This document shows, piece after piece, positions 40,441 through 54,156 of a DNA stretch of 64,000 nucleotides (position 1 is the stretch's first letter; every line of letters starts with the position of its first letter). Where the stretch lies: positions 48,110,214-48,174,213 of the forward strand of contig NC_091017.1 in NCBI RefSeq assembly GCF_041296385.1. Direction: 5' to 3'. Below the pieces are notes generated by a model. That model was not told where the DNA came from, did no database searches, and worked only from the letters and a program-made list of their open reading frames with translations. The stretch is from Aphelocoma coerulescens (Eukaryota; Chordata; Aves; Passeriformes; Corvidae). Both the position numbers and the translations under genes were made by a program.

Positions 40441-40606
40441 AATATTTTCATGCAAATTATGCTGAAGTGATTTGAAGACATATAGGTAATTGCAATTTTT
40501 TGCAACTAGTTAGTCATATTAGGGTGCCAGATGTGATTGCTAACACAGTAAAAACAAGTGACCTGAAGATTGTCCTCAAACACTTTTTTTGCACTTAATT
40601 ATGCAG
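40441..40606. other. Spacer between two LTRs
   Basis: About 170 bases of unique-looking AT-rich sequence separate two LTRs of different families. No retroviral internal sequence was recognised here, so these are not the two ends of a single provirus. Confidence 0.6.
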
Positions 40607-40611
40607 GTCTT
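40607..40611 (+). repeat. Target-site duplication, left copy (GTCTT)
   Basis: GTCTT directly precedes the TGTGTTGGG start of the following LTR. The identical pentamer directly follows the LTR end at 41285-41289. Confidence 0.85.
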
Positions 40612-41284
40612 TGTGTTGGGTTTGTGTAGCAAGGTTTTGGTAGTGGGTGTGCTACAGTGGTGGCCTCTCTGAGAAGCTGCCAGAAGCCTCCTTTATGGCT
40701 GATGCCAGCTGGTTCCTCTTAAGACAGACCCACTGGTGGTCAAAGAAAATTCCTTCAGTGATGGTGGCAGCACCTTGAGGATAACAAATTTAAGGGAAAA
40801 AAAATAAAATAATTTTAAAAAAGAACTGCAGCCTGTGGGAAGAAATTTGTGAAGAATTGTCTCCCATGGGAGGGGCCCCATTCTGGAGCAGCAGGAGACT
40901 ATGAATCCTCTTTCTAAGGAGGAAGGAGTGGCAGGGATGTGTGATGAACAGCCCCCATTCCCCATCAGAATGTGTTGCTGGGGAAAGGGTGAAGTAGGTA
41001 GAGATTTGGGAATAAAATTAAGCCTGGGAAGTGGGGAGGCATGGGAGAAAGGTGTTTTTTAAGAGTTGATTTTACTACTCATTATTCTTTTCTGATTTGA
41101 TTTGCCATAAATTCAGTTGATTTACCCAAGCTGAATCTGTTTTGCCTGTGATGATAACTGGTAAGTGGTCTCTCCCTGCCCTTGTCTCAACCCACGAGAC
41201 TTTCATTCTATTTTCTCTCCTCTGGGAGAGTGGTAGAGCACCTTTGGTGCAGATCTGGCATCCTGCCCAGGTCAAATCACCACA
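40612..41284 (+). mobile_element. Solo LTR of a second avian ERV family with 5-bp duplication
   Basis: The element starts TGTGTTGGGTTTG and ends AATCACCACA, giving TG...CA ends over 673 bp. Blocks GGCAAGGTTTTGG-like, GAAGCTGCCAGAAGC, TCCCATGGGAGGGGCCCC, GGAGCAG, GGAGGAAGGAGTGGCAG and CAACCCACGAGACTTTC match, from memory, a family widespread in neoavian genomes. A weak TATA-like AAATTTAAG lies at about 40787. AATAAA appears near 41011 and an ATAAATTCA at about 41107. Perfect 5-bp duplications (GTCTT) abut both ends. Five bases is the usual length for ERVL-class integration, so ERVL-like is the best guess. A solo LTR arises by recombination between the two LTRs of a provirus. Confidence 0.92.
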
Positions 41285-41289
41285 GTCTT
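41285..41289 (+). repeat. Target-site duplication, right copy (GTCTT)
   Basis: Matches 40607-40611 exactly and directly abuts the LTR end. Confidence 0.85.
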
Positions 41290-44200
41290 ACATGCATGGG
41301 ATGAAAAATCTAAGTGACAGAAGGAAAAATAAATGTCTTTCAAGTCGTTCACTTCTTTTATTTAAGGAAAGGTGCTATACAATTTTTGCTGAAAATACTT
41401 TGTGTGGGCAACCTTGGCAAAGGAAATCTTTAAGGAGGAATATTCAGTGTTTACTCTCACTTTTGGCCTCTACCAAAATTAGTGCATTTGTTCCTAAGAG
41501 GATAGCAAACTAGGAAAATTACAGATGGGGTAATCATGAATATATAGAGAAGAAACAGTAATAAAGAAATCCCATATTCAGAATGCTGTTACTAGGTACT
41601 GTCAGGAAGAGTATTTTTGTGCCATTTGTCATAAGCTCTCTATTTGTTGATGCTTAAAGAGGAACATTTATTTATAACTGTGAAAACATATACCATTTTT
41701 CATTAATGTTACAAGTCATCTTAGACCAAAATTCATCTCCAAGGGTTGTAAATTTCTTCATAAATCCAGAAGTTAATTAAATGTCCAGTCATAGGGTCTA
41801 AATTTTTTCCTTTATATGGCTAAAACAATGCTTCAGCTGTTTCAAAGCCTTCTGAGTTAACCTTAAAGTATAGGAGAACAAAGAGGGGTTATAATATATA
41901 TATGTACATATAATGAGTATGTAGGGTAGGGAGAGGCATTTTTTTGTAAGATAATTAGGCTTTCCAGGAACATTTCCCAGAGAATGACAAGAAAACTTTT
42001 GTATTAAAAAAAAAAGCATCGCAAAAGTAGTGGTTATACTATAGACATCACTGATTTTTTTTTTTCCTTGACAAGAAAAAAATCATAAGAAAAAAACTAG
42101 CTAGCCATATTTGACTGGAGAAGTTTGATGTTCATCACCCAGTTCTACTAGTTCCTGTTTTTCCAATTTGAAAAAGGGAACAAAACCAAGTAATGCAGTG
42201 AAATGCAGATGTTTGGCTCAGCTCCACTCGTAAATCAATATTCTGTTGTACCAATACTACACTTTCTTAATCAAAGCACAGATCTTAATAGTACTAAAGG
42301 GTTCCTTATCCCTTTTTACAATTACACGTTATAATTTCATGTGTATGTGTTATATTTTTTCAGATTATTTTAAATTAAATATATATGTGTGAAGGACGTG
42401 GCAGACTCCATATATGTTAAAATAATCTAGTACTTTAGCTAATTTGATTTGATCACTACTTTATGTAGACTACTGATTCGAAATTTTTCAGAATACAGAC
42501 TTTTTCAGAGCTCTTATAAGTCTGGTGAGCTCGACTCCCTGATGGAAAAACTTTAGTGATTGGGTTTAAATTTGACAGAAAGTTATTCCACACACTGCTT
42601 CTCTTCTGGACATATGGTCTTATGCCACAGATGTGCAATTTTCATTAGCTTTAATAGAATTCATTTCTGCCAACACAGAGGACAATTTTCTGCAATGTGT
42701 CAGTTAATTTTAGAGAGGATATTTTAAGCTACATGATAATATAGTTATATAGGATTAACATGAAAATGGTTTTGAACATTTTTCTTTAAGTGCAATGTTT
42801 TAATTTTACATTTGTACTACATAGATAAAGCCTAGAATGGGAAATTTCAGATAAGTAAGACACCTAATGTAGAATACTGCAACATAGGACTAAAGTCCCC
42901 ATTATTACGAATCCACAGTTTAAAACAGTAGGGAGAAAAATCATTAGGTTAATTGAGATCGCACAGTGGTAAGCATTTATGTATGAATTAATTACATGAC
43001 TCATCTATAGGAGTCCTATAATATTCAGTAGGTGTAATTTCACTAAGAGGTTTTTGCATCTAACTCTGAAAACCCTGTTGCAGATTACTTCTTTCATACA
43101 TCCATGAAGATAAATCTGGCTACCGGATTTTTCGTCACAGGAATTCAGAGATGCAATCAGGTCAAAGATGAAAAGAGGTTTTTGTGTTCCATCATGCCTC
43201 TGTTTTCCAAACTCTGCTGAATTCTTTCTCTAATTGCAATATCCATTCTCTGAAGGAATTAGAAATCAAGGTCTAATTATTTCTGAAAGCAATACTGGGT
43301 TATTCTGGCTCTGTGCATCATTACACTGGCCATGTTTGCCTCCAGCAGGTAGAATGTCCAGATTTAAGTCATGTTACTGTAGAAAGTGCTGTGGGTACTG
43401 GTAAGCATAACAGGGAATTAGATTTGACTTTTGTTCTTTCAATCCCCTACTGCATTTCTGTGATACTTCTGTCAAATTGTCACTGTACAAGTCAATGCTT
43501 CTTTTACGTACCTAGTATCTAATGCGCATAAAATGGTAAGAAATAGGTAATTTAAATGCATTTAAAAGTGGATGCAGTGGAAGGAATTGAAAACTTGTTT
43601 TGGAAGACAAGTTCCCCTGAAATAATTACATGTAATCTCTGGAGTGCAGGGATTATTGACTGCTCTTCCAGAAATCTCAGATTGCTGCAGTACTGCTAGG
43701 CTCTGCAGGATGGGGGAAGGACCAAGTGGAATCTTCTTAATATATTTTTTAAGAAATCACTCTTTTGTTTCAGTGAAACCTTATATTATTTTGAGAGAGA
43801 AATATATTTTTATATAATGCCTCAGAATTTTACCTCAGAAATCCTGGGTGAAGCTGCTTCTTTCCTAAAATAAAGGTAATAAAATACAGATAACCCCTAA
43901 AACTACAGAAATCTATAATAGTCTTAAATGAAATTCTATTTATTCATTTACTGCCATGATTATTAGGAGGCTTCAAGTATGTGTTTTGCACTGAAATGAA
44001 AAACAAATATTAGAAGTGCTACAATATTAATACCTCTACTTTTAGACTACATTTAAGAAACAAGGCAGGAATATTTCTCTGTGTGAAACAACTTAAAACA
44101 GTGCTCACATGCAATAGGAGCTTGTTATAGTAGTACAGCCTGCCGACTGAAGAACAGCAACTGTGCACAAAAATACCTTTTTGAAAACCAGGTGGATTAG

Positions 44201-47200
44201 AATATATTTGCTTCTAAAAGGCAGTAAGAGCCATTTTCGCTATTATTTTTCATAAATTTTAGTTAGAACACCTAATGTGCTCAGTCTTTTTTGAACATAT
44301 GTTGGTACTTAAAAATCTTTTCACAGAAATGCATTTATTTCTTCAAAACATTCAGGAACTAACAAGACCAAACATTTAAGAAAATATTGTCACTGTAAAA
44401 TCCTAGGATAGCTACAAAACCAGACTTGTTTCATTTACACTCAGAGATGAAGCATGAAGTGAATCTAATGGGAAGATCTAAAAAAGCTCAAATAACACTT
44501 GAAAAGGCTCAAATCAGGACTAAACTGAGCCCCATATAACATTTAGCTATTATTTTGGCACTCTACAGAGAGAAAATCGTAACTTTTGTGAACTCATTAG
44601 AGTTTCAAACACCATAACTCAGACCTCATTGATTTCACTGAAAGCAGCTGGCTAGGTGCAAAAATGAATGTCTGCATTTATGTGTGTTTCTCCAGAAAGC
44701 TTTGAAACATCTACCTTCTTATCTATATACCAGCATGTGAAAATTCCCCCGAGTCACACTTTTCCCTCTTGTGTACTTTCACATTGAGTAAATCCCCATG
44801 CCTTCTTTCCCTTTTTGCTTTCATTTTTCTAACTCCCTGGAGAATAAGGAAATTTACACACTTGAGCACCTTTCTCACTCTTAGTTCTGTACTCCAGCTT
44901 CAGTTTATTGCTTCTATCAAAGAATAAAGAAAGTTTTCTAGCCACTTCCATTTAAATGCAGTTATTTTCATGCAGAACTTTTGCTCAGCAAGAACCACAG
45001 ATGCAGTGGCTTGTGGCTGTCATTACTGTCACAGGTACATGTTTAGATTGGGAAGCAAGTGTAGACTTTCCTAAATTATTTTTTGTTATTATGAAAACCA
45101 TAAAGAAACCCTACCATTATATAAAATCATTTCAACAGAAGTTTATTTTCTTTTGTGTCTTTTAGCCACTATATTTCCTTTTTCAACTTGCTTCTGTGAG
45201 ACTCTTTCACATTTATTTACTTTAAAACTCTTCATTTATCTTTGGAATGGTATTCAGGAGCATGCTGGATTTGCAATATATCATCCTCCCAATACATAGA
45301 TTGCTAGTGGATATGTATATTCTGAACTTTTAGTCTTCTGTTCGGGACTCTTCTCTGGCCAGTATCACCAAAATATTTAGTCAAAATATTGGGCAGCAAA
45401 AGAAGCATAAAATGTGTTTAGTTTTCAGTTCCACAGCAATGAATTGATGAGAAATGAAAGAAAATGTAAGAGATTTACAATCTCGTCTTCTTACCACATG
45501 ACAGAAGTCCCTGGGACAGATGAGACACTGGAAAATGTAGGCCTGTTTTCTATATTTCTTGGAAACATATACAGTGATTTCCCTGGGCTGCCAAGGAAAA
45601 GATACACAGTTAGAATGTGAACCACTCCACATTATACCGAAATAAACACTGTATTTTACTAGTAAGTAGGATTCTACTCCGTTTCAAGGGTTTATGATGT
45701 ACTTCTTATTTATGAAGCAAGGGTATAGCAAAACCTCAATAAACCTTACTCAGTTTTACTGTAATAGTTTTTTGTAGATGTATTTAAAATTGCACGAAGT
45801 ACCAATCAAACTTAAAACTACCCAAAGAAAGCTATTTTGTATGAAGTAGAAATAACCCACGGCTCGGACAAAGTCAAAGAAATACTGCTTATAATAATAA
45901 TACATGGGGTAAGTATTCCAGGGTTTTTTGGTATATGTGCAAAAATAGGCTACTTTATCTACTCTAACATGTTTTTTGGACTTCCACAAGCAGAAAGAAA
46001 GCATCTCAAAAAATAAATTGTTATTCATACATTTATCTCAATAGTTTCACTATCCTGTCTCAGTTTATATGCGTTTCTTTCTAATATTTTCAAAGAACTT
46101 TAGTGAAAAATTCTGCTCCATGTGTCATAGAGAAAGCACAGATGGATCAACATAAGCAGTTAGAAAATGTTAGACTCAATGTAATCAATCTTCCAGTCTC
46201 CAGTGTAACTGCAACTGATAGGACAACCCAAACAGGGTTCCTTCAATGCCTTCAAATTCAAAAAGAGCTCAGTTCATAGCTCTCAGTTCCATTAACTGTT
46301 TCTTAATATTGCAGCAAGATATAAAATTAAAAAAAAAAAAATAGAAAAGCTCTAAGCTAGCACAGCCTGGCAAGGACAGACCTTATTGTGATGTACAGCC
46401 ATTCTCAAATCAAGCACCCAGACTAAAACTTTAGGATTGCAACTGCGATCTCAATCTAATTTCTGAGTTTATTTTAATTAGAATTAAAAAAGAAAGAAAA
46501 ATCAGAATGAAACATTTGCATATGTGAGTGACTATCCTAATACCTAAAAATCCATAGAAAAAATTTACAAGTTCTCAGAGCTAATACACAATTCACTGCT
46601 ATTTAGATACCAGGTGCTAATTAACTAATCAAAGCCTTTCAAGCAGATCAAGCCAATCAGGGAAGGACCTCAGTAAGAAACTTCCAGAATTATAATGCCA
46701 GATGCAGATTTAGGAGCCCCTTTATCAAGGAAGGAGGACTTGATGAAATAAGTGAGCACATATGTGGGTAAAGATCTCATAATGGTTGTGAGGGCTGACA
46801 GAGGTTTATTTCTCTGCATTCATTGGTAACGCTTATAAAAGAGGCTGACTTGAAACAAGAACCAGGGTCTCCTTTCCATGTCAGAAAAAAGATGTGAAGG
46901 TAGAATTATAAAAATTAGGCAACTGTTACTGAGATTTTTATTTCAATTACTATAGTGCATAATTACCTTCTGTCTGGGCACGTGATAGAGATGGACCTGT
47001 ACAGTCAAGTTAAACCTGAAGCATTCAAAAATACTTTTAGTCCTCTAGGTATGAATGGGTGTCCTAAGAGACCTCAGGGGAAAACTAATTTTTCTTTTAC
47101 TAGAAAAAAAAATCTGTATTCCTAAGGATGTTAGTTGAAAGCTAAGTGCTAATTATTAATAGTATAACTTTGAAACAGGAAGATACAGAATCTGGTATGT

Positions 47201-47689
47201 AAACAGCTGATCTTGTCACCTTAGCCATTATAAAGAACAATTTAAATATGAATTTTGTAAGTACTGAACTAACTTCTACAAAGATCTAAGCAGAAATTTC
47301 TCTGCTGATTAGTGCATTGTTTTCAATTTACAGGAGTTATACTTTGTATCTCTATTTGGGAACTGTAAATAAGGTATTTGGGAAGACCATATTTTCAGTC
47401 ATATCCTGACTATAGATCCAGAGCTCCTTTCCTTTTTCTAGAACTCTGATGTTCAGACAAGTTTCTGTGAAGCCCGTTAAAACCCAGAGGCTTTGAGGGA
47501 GCCCTGGACTCCCTCATGGCTGTGGTCACTTAACCAGAAGAGGATGGGCTATGTTCTGGTTGACCTAAAATTCTTAACAAATGGATAAATTATACGATGA
47601 CTCGTCAGGCTTTATAATTCTACTTGGTGCTTAACTCCAAAAAAATCTATAACCAACTGGTATGTTTCTACTTCACAAGTATTTTCTAG
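41290..47689. other. AT-rich non-genic stretch
   Basis: No gene, RNA gene or assignable mobile element was seen. Frames of 60-90 codons (for example 45381-45632, 45756-46028) have no recognisable domain. Short A and T runs occur at about 42006-42014, 42055-42065 and 46327-46340. Confidence 0.55.
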
Positions 47690-48436
47690 TAGGGTAGAGA
47701 AAAACTGTCTGAAATTCGACAAAGGTGAATGTAGGGTCCTGCACCTGGGGAGGAATAACCTCATGAAGCAGCACAGGCTGGGGATTGACCTGCTGGAAAG
47801 CAGCTCTATACAGAAAGACCTGAGGGTCCTGGTGGACAAAAAGCTGTCCATGAGCCAGCAGTGCCCTTGTGGCCCAGAAGGCCAATGGTATCCTGGGGTG
47901 CATTAGGAAGGGCACTGCCAGCAGGCTGAGGGAGGTGATCCTGCCCCTCTACTCAACTCTGGTGAGGCACATCTGGAATACTGTGTCCAGCTCTGAGTTC
48001 CTCAGGACTAAAGAGATGTGGAGCTCAACAAATATGGTTAGGCGGCTGGAGTATCTCTCTTACAAGGACAGGCTGAGGAAGCTGGGTCTGTTCAGCCTCA
48101 AGAAAACCGAGAGGGGATCTCATTAATGTCTATAAGTATTTGAATGGAAGGTACCAGAGGATGGAACCAGGCTCTTGGTGGTGCTGAGCAATAGGACAAG
48201 AAGCAATGGGCAGAAACTGATGACCAGGAAGTTCCAGGTGAATATGAGGAAGTTCTTCACTGTGTGGGTGACTGAGCACTGATTGCCCAGAGAGGTTGTG
48301 GAGTCTCCGTCACTGGAGATACTCAGGAACTGTCTGGACACAATCCTGTGCCCTGTGCTCTAGGATCACCCTGCTTGAGCAGGAAGATTGGACCAGATGA
48401 CCCACTGTGATCCCTTCCAGTATTACCAATTCTATG
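47690..48436 (+). mobile_element. CR1 LINE, 5'-truncated copy with residual RT C-terminus
   Basis: A clear CR1 copy of about 750 bp. It contains GGGTCCTGCACCTGGGGAGG, CTGGTGGACAAAAAGCTG, ATGAGCCAGCAGTG, GAGGTGATCCTGCCCCTCTA, CTGAGGAAGCTGGG, CTGTTCAGCCT, ATGTCTATAAGTATTTGAA and CAGAGAGGTTGTGGAGTCTCC in canonical order. It ends at the terminal ATTCTATG (48429-48436). The residual frame 47869-48126 encodes the LGCIRK and REVILPLYS motifs of the CR1 reverse-transcriptase C-terminal region before premature disruption. The 5' part of the element, including endonuclease and the RT core, is absent, as is normal for CR1 insertions. Confidence 0.96.
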
Positions 48437-50754
48437 GTTCTTTTACAGAGGTTGAGCTTAGTTTTAGGAAGCATTTCACACTTCCACAATCAATGCTGCA
48501 CTGCTCAGGAACATTCCTGAACTGCACTGCAATGCTTCTGTAGACGTAAGTGGTAAATGGCCAGTGGATTTTATATTGATAAATAAAAGCTGTTAGATCC
48601 ACTGCAGCGTTAATGGTTAGTGGTTACTGCAAGGACTGTAAGAGAAATAAACAATTGTAAGGAATCAACAGGACCAGTTTACAAGGCACTAAGAAGCATA
48701 ATGAGTTTCAATTTGAACAGGACTATACCTTGTTAGAACTTATAATTTGAGGATTTTCTAATATTCAAAATAAATTAGAATAGCTGCTGGCAGTGTGCAA
48801 GGCTGTTAAACCTACTCAGTTGCAAAGTCAAGGGATTTGATAATGTATACAGTTTTTCCCTTGAGGCCAAAAATGTAATTATGAAAAAGTTCTGAACTGA
48901 AAAATAGTCTTGTCATCTGTTTTTATGAGAGATAAAAGATCATTTTAAGGTGAAGAGGTTACATATAAGAAAGAAAATTAAATTTAAAATACTCAACATG
49001 ACCAACACTACAGCTGCTGAAGAATAGTAAGAAGAAAATTAAATATTATAATTAGAAGGGGAAATCATTCTACCTGTACTAGACATATGCTATTAAAATA
49101 TTTAACTCATCTCCTGATTAATTCACTGGATGATATGAAGATTATTTCAGAGGTGATAAATCAGTAGATTAATATGTATTCAGTGGGGATATATGAGATA
49201 GGACTGAATTATCTTCCTAGATCAATAGGAGATGAGATAGACCCTTCTCACTATATTGGTCTAGAGCAGAGTATCTTATTTTTACATGTGGTTCTAAATT
49301 ATCTTACTATCTCAGTAATTCCAGATAAGGGAATATGATTAGAAACAGTGTACTGGTGCAAGCAATTTTAGCTGCTACTTTAAATACTTTTTTCTGACTT
49401 TTCTGAATAAATTCTCAGGTACATTTTGGTAAATGAATTCTTCTTAATTCTCTAGTTAAAAGTGATGGTGATATTGCCACTAACCTTTCCTCAGCAGATT
49501 GCATTCCCTTATATTTGGAGAAAAATATATCCATCAGACTTGTCATGTGTTTGTCTTATTCCAATCATTGCATTCAGCTGTGTTAAATGGGTTCAAACTT
49601 TGGAGTCCTACATTGTTACAATGTTTCTTATGACAAGACTTTCTAATGGGAACCTGGGAAAACAAATCAATATGCAATATGCACATAGGATCTTTAACAT
49701 TCTTCATTATTTATATAAGGAAGCCTTTCAAACTGGAATATTTAAGATGAATAAGAGCATGAGATTATGTGGAAAAGATGGGAGGCAAAAAAAAAAAGAG
49801 AAAGCAGAAAAGATACCTTTTAATTTATTTTTCTTTTTAAAGAAAAAAAAATCCCTACAGATGGCAAATAACCAGATAGTGGAAAAATATAGACTGAAAA
49901 AGTATAGTCAAATTTAAGCTGTATCTGAACAGGAACACATTTTCCTTGTCCTTAGGAATTTTCAAGTATACTAATAAGTTTTTTGGAATTATATTTCAAA
50001 TCTGAAAAGAGAAAATTTTGCTTTCAGTGTCTCTACTTGCACTTATAAAGAGTGCTGTGATTCTTTTTCAGTTGTCACTTCAGACTATTTGATAGTGCAA
50101 GAGTAGAATAAATGAGAATTTAAAAAAACATGCAGAAGGAAGAAAGTGAGGAAACAAATTCATTGAAAGGAAGATAGAAGATATTGGAAGTCAATGTCCA
50201 GGACTGGATGAAAGGAAGACAGATAAAAAGATTAAAAGTCGTTATTGGTTTCTAGCATATCTGCACAAAAGTCAGTGTGGTAAATCCTTGTTAAAGTTTT
50301 TTCAGAGTTTGTCAAGTGATTTCTTTTGGCTTAAACTGGAAGAGGAGGAGAAGGAATGGGTCTGAGACAGCTGTTTACTATGCCACACTACTTAATGAAC
50401 TGACAATAAAGTCATGGTTTCACTAGTGAATATTTTAAATACTGCTATTCAAATGATAGTGGTGTCATGCAAAAACTGATTTTATTTTGGAGATACACAA
50501 GACACATGATAGAAATATAAAGCATTCACCATGGATATTTCATAGTAGACTAGCATCCTGATAATTTCTTTTTCTGGAAAAATCTAATTTGTTGCATTTT
50601 TTTTGTCTAAAACTGTATTTTATCTGAATCTCAAGTACTGCATACTGGGAAGTTTGGAAATTAGGTTGGCGATAATGAGGTTCAGCTGAGACTTTGAAAA
50701 GAGGAGACAAGTCAGCTGGTTGTATTGAAAGCTGATAAGGTGTCAAGAGAAATT
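48437..50754. other. AT-rich non-genic stretch
   Basis: It holds the longest frame of the window, 151 codons at 49462-49917. That frame has lysine-rich and phenylalanine-rich homopolymer-derived runs near its end and no recognisable domain. A frame of that length is plausible by chance at this base composition. Confidence 0.5.
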
Positions 50755-50960
50755 AACATACCATTTTCTTAATGATCTGGTGTAGGTTGATTGCTATTGA
50801 ACAAATTCATTAGCAAAGTTCATAAAAGCAGGAAAAATATGTTAACTAATTTTACCGTTGACACAAAGTTGGAAGATGTCATTAGAACTGAAGAGTTAGA
50901 ATACTTGACAGGAAGATGAGGGTAACTAAGGAGTAAGGAAATAGAAATAAGATTAAAATA
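50755..50960 (+). mobile_element. Probable old CR1 LINE fragment
   Basis: A block TTAATGATCTGG is followed about 40 bases later by AGCAAAGTTC. After an apparent insertion come TTTTACCGTTGACACAAAGTTGGAAGATGTC. This resembles the order of the CR1 reverse-transcriptase region that encodes a TTCAATGATCTGG block, then an AAGTTTGC block, then GACACCAAGCTGGG. Divergence is high, and the extent is uncertain on both sides. Confidence 0.45.
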
Positions 50961-51275
50961 ATCATATCAAATTCAAGGTCTGAGCTGACAGTAATAGATG
51001 AGCTCGTCTCTATTAGCAACTCCAGCTTAGTATTGACTTTGAGTTCACTGACTAGGAGAGAAGGAGGAATTTTCTGTATATTAACCAACAAGGGATTATG
51101 AGACTGTAACACATCAAGACTCTGAAGAGTGCAGGTGCCTCTCATAATACTTCATGTGAGCCCTTCTCAGTTGAGATGGGGAAATATCAGAAGTCTTATA
51201 GATGGCTGCACACATTCTAGTACACTTAAGATGTTTTCTCAACCTCCCTTAAAACAAAGACTTGCTTCTGAAGCC

Positions 51276-51330
51276 AAAAAACAACAACAACAACAACAAC
51301 AAAAAAAAAAAAACAACAACAAAACAAACC
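51276..51330 (+). repeat. (CAA)n / poly(A) simple repeat
   Basis: Consecutive CAA units (about 51280-51300) run into 13 A and then further CAA-type units. It lies inside a chance 76-codon frame that translates it as poly-Gln and poly-Lys. It may mark the decayed tail of an inserted element, but no source is recognised. Confidence 0.9.
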
Positions 51331-54156
51331 AAAAACCTGAAGGGACAGAAAAAAATTAGTCATGGACTATAAATGACAATCCTTCACTGAATATCAAAGA
51401 TGAAATGATATTTCAGGCTGGTGACACTGGCTGTAGCAAGACAATGGTATGACGTTATCCTATGCATAATTCTCTGCTTTGATTGAGTATGCATACTAAT
51501 TCCCATTGCTTGAGCTCCACTGAGGTTTTTAATTCATCTAGGGAAAAGACAAGCATATGAGAACTATACTTGATGTAAAATCTGTCAAAAGAGCAAGTAG
51601 ATATAAGCTGACTATAAGCAGACTCTTGAAAAGCAGAAGAATTGTTATCACCCAAGGGCTAAATCTGTAACAGTGTTTAAAAAGCTGCAGAAAAGCAGAA
51701 GACCTCTTTTACTGAAAAGTAGAACTTAAAAAAGGATAAACAATGTATTTGATTGTCATATTAGGGACTAAATTTGATAGACTTCCTACTTTCATATTGT
51801 AGTGAATACATAGGTACAGCTGGGATTACTTCAACAATTTTCTGGTTTCATAAACAGACAGTGAACGGAGATCTTAGGAATTTGGAGAATGTACATAGTC
51901 TGGTTCCTTGTAGAACAGGGCACCATAAAAGCCATGTCACACTGATCATTTGCTGTTTCCAGTGCTGATTTGATGTGTTTCTCCTTTCCATTGAAATGGG
52001 ATACTGGAGCTGTAGGCACCTCCAGCACTGAGATCAAAATTCCAAATACTGAGGTCAGAACTGCACATTGCTATCTTCAGTTTATCCAATATCTGATGGT
52101 TGGATGTGGTCCTGTTTCATTTTTATAACATCTGTAAAAGGCATAGAAAATGGCACAAAGTTAAGCCATTGAAAGAGAATTATAATAGTTTAATATCTGT
52201 CATTCTGTGATAACTTATGACTAAAGAATTGCTAGAATTTAAATGGGTTCATAAGTATTGCATTTGTCAATTCATTGAGTTACCATTGTGTTAGCTGTAT
52301 TCCTTTTGCCAATATCATTAAAACCAGTTCTGTAAATGGAAGGAGATATATTGCGGACAAGGCCTTTTCTGCTCATATCTTCTATAACATAGTCATGATG
52401 ACTTTAATACTCCTGATTGCCTATTCTTAACAGTTTTCCTGATATAAGTCTAGGATTATAAGTACCTGAGAAATAAAGAAAACAAAAAAAAACCCAAACC
52501 TATTTTTCTTGCACAATATTTGGATGCATTTTGAATAGGAAATTATTTTAGTTTTTTTTCTCTATACAATGATAAAATTATACAAAGTCTGAATCATGGC
52601 ATCTTATTAAAATACTTCCAAAGCATAAAGGGAAGCAAAAGAATGTTCAACAATGCAAAACTTTTGTTGAGTTCAGAAGGATTTCTATTCTTTCTTCCAC
52701 AGAAATGAGATTAAGTGCTGGAAATGGTGAATACACATATCCATGTTTTGGAGAAATTCCAAAAACCAAGATAACCCAGTCAGAGGTCTACTATACCTAC
52801 TATAGCTTTATAGTGCCCTTCTGTCTTCACTACTTCTCAGTTTTTCACCAGACTCAAGAATGAGGGGAGAGGAATCTCTAATTCAATAGCACAGAACACA
52901 AAGCCACTATGTTAACTAATATTTGCACATATATGACTTATATTTTAGCTTAAAAATCTGCTTCTTTTTGTGGAAGGATAATTTTAGTTCAGAGTTCCTG
53001 TTTCCTTCTAAGTTCTACTGTTACAGTTTGATTCTTCTTTTCAGGGGTTTTCTGAAGGTAAAAGTTATATTTGGAGTCCATGTTGCACAAAATCTAGCAA
53101 TGTATTAGTACTTTATAAGCTAGTCTGCTTTCTCTGCAAATTGTGAAGATGAAAAAGCACAGGGAAGATTGTGAAAACAAATGCCAAGTGAGCAGATAAA
53201 AGCAGGAGGAAGGTTTTTTCCATTCTATGATTCTTGGACAAGTGTATATGCAATTTTCTTCATGTAGAACTCTAATATATCCTATAGGAACATATTAGTT
53301 TTATGGTTCAGGAGGAGGTGTTTTTTTAAAATTATTTTAGCTGAATGTACATGTTTTTTAGCAATAACACTGAATGCTAGTAGTTTTTGCAATTTAAAAT
53401 AAGCCAACTAGAGGAAACAGACTGATTGTAACTTAACCAAATTGCATATAAACACACAAATGTCTGCAACAATATAGATTTTCAAATAACACTGAACACA
53501 TAGTGATCACCTTCAAAAAACACAATCCTCTTTTAGGGGATAGAACAGATGCCAGATAAGGTACTGAAGCAAAAAAGAAAAAAAATCCATTTGGATCTAC
53601 TGCAACAGATCCTGACATCGTTTTATATACAGAGCTCTCCATGGCTTTGTAATAATTCTTATCCACAGTTTCTGCACTGCTAAACTTGGCACTGAGCCCC
53701 ATATCTACAAATCCCAGAACATTAAATATTTAGGTTAAAGTAAGTAAAGAAAAGAAAAGCTAGTCAAACAAATCTTGCATTCACTTGTATGAATACACTG
53801 ACCATTTGTCAGTGTAGTACACACATTGTGTTCAGCAGCATCACAGAATTATAGTAGTATTTTACTGATCCCTTTGGTCTTTGCTCAGACAGAAAGACAC
53901 CTGAACAAACAGTTTTGCCAGCTTTACTATTACATGATAGATAAAACAAAATAAGCTATTCACTTACAAATAAGGGATTTTTAAAACCAAGACAAGATAA
54001 TAGCTGCAGGTGGGATTTGGTAAGAAAAGGTTGTGCAACATTCTTTGTTTGGGGAAAAATCTATAAAAGCACACAGGAAAACTGTACAACTAAGAGTGTA
54101 TGCTTCAGAAGAAATCACATTTCAGAAGTGCACAGGGGCTGTGTGATCTCTCCTAA
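51331..54156. other. AT-rich non-genic stretch
   Basis: No gene or assignable repeat was seen. The opposing frames at 51774-52037 and the frame at 53433-53702 have no recognisable product. Confidence 0.55.

Noticed and set aside
39833..40448. GAATATTT on both sides of the 39845-40440 LTR as a target-site duplication
   Set aside because: The left copy is separated from the LTR start by five bases and the right copy overlaps the LTR end, so the pair does not abut the element as a true duplication would.
39822..40505. Three overlapping minus-strand frames of 85-100 codons
   Set aside because: They lie within or across the edges of a retroviral solo LTR and are not genes.
49462..49917. Longest open frame in the window (151 codons)
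   Set aside because: It has no recognisable domain, it contains homopolymer-derived Lys and Phe runs, and a frame this long is plausible by chance in 64 kb of AT-rich DNA read in six frames.
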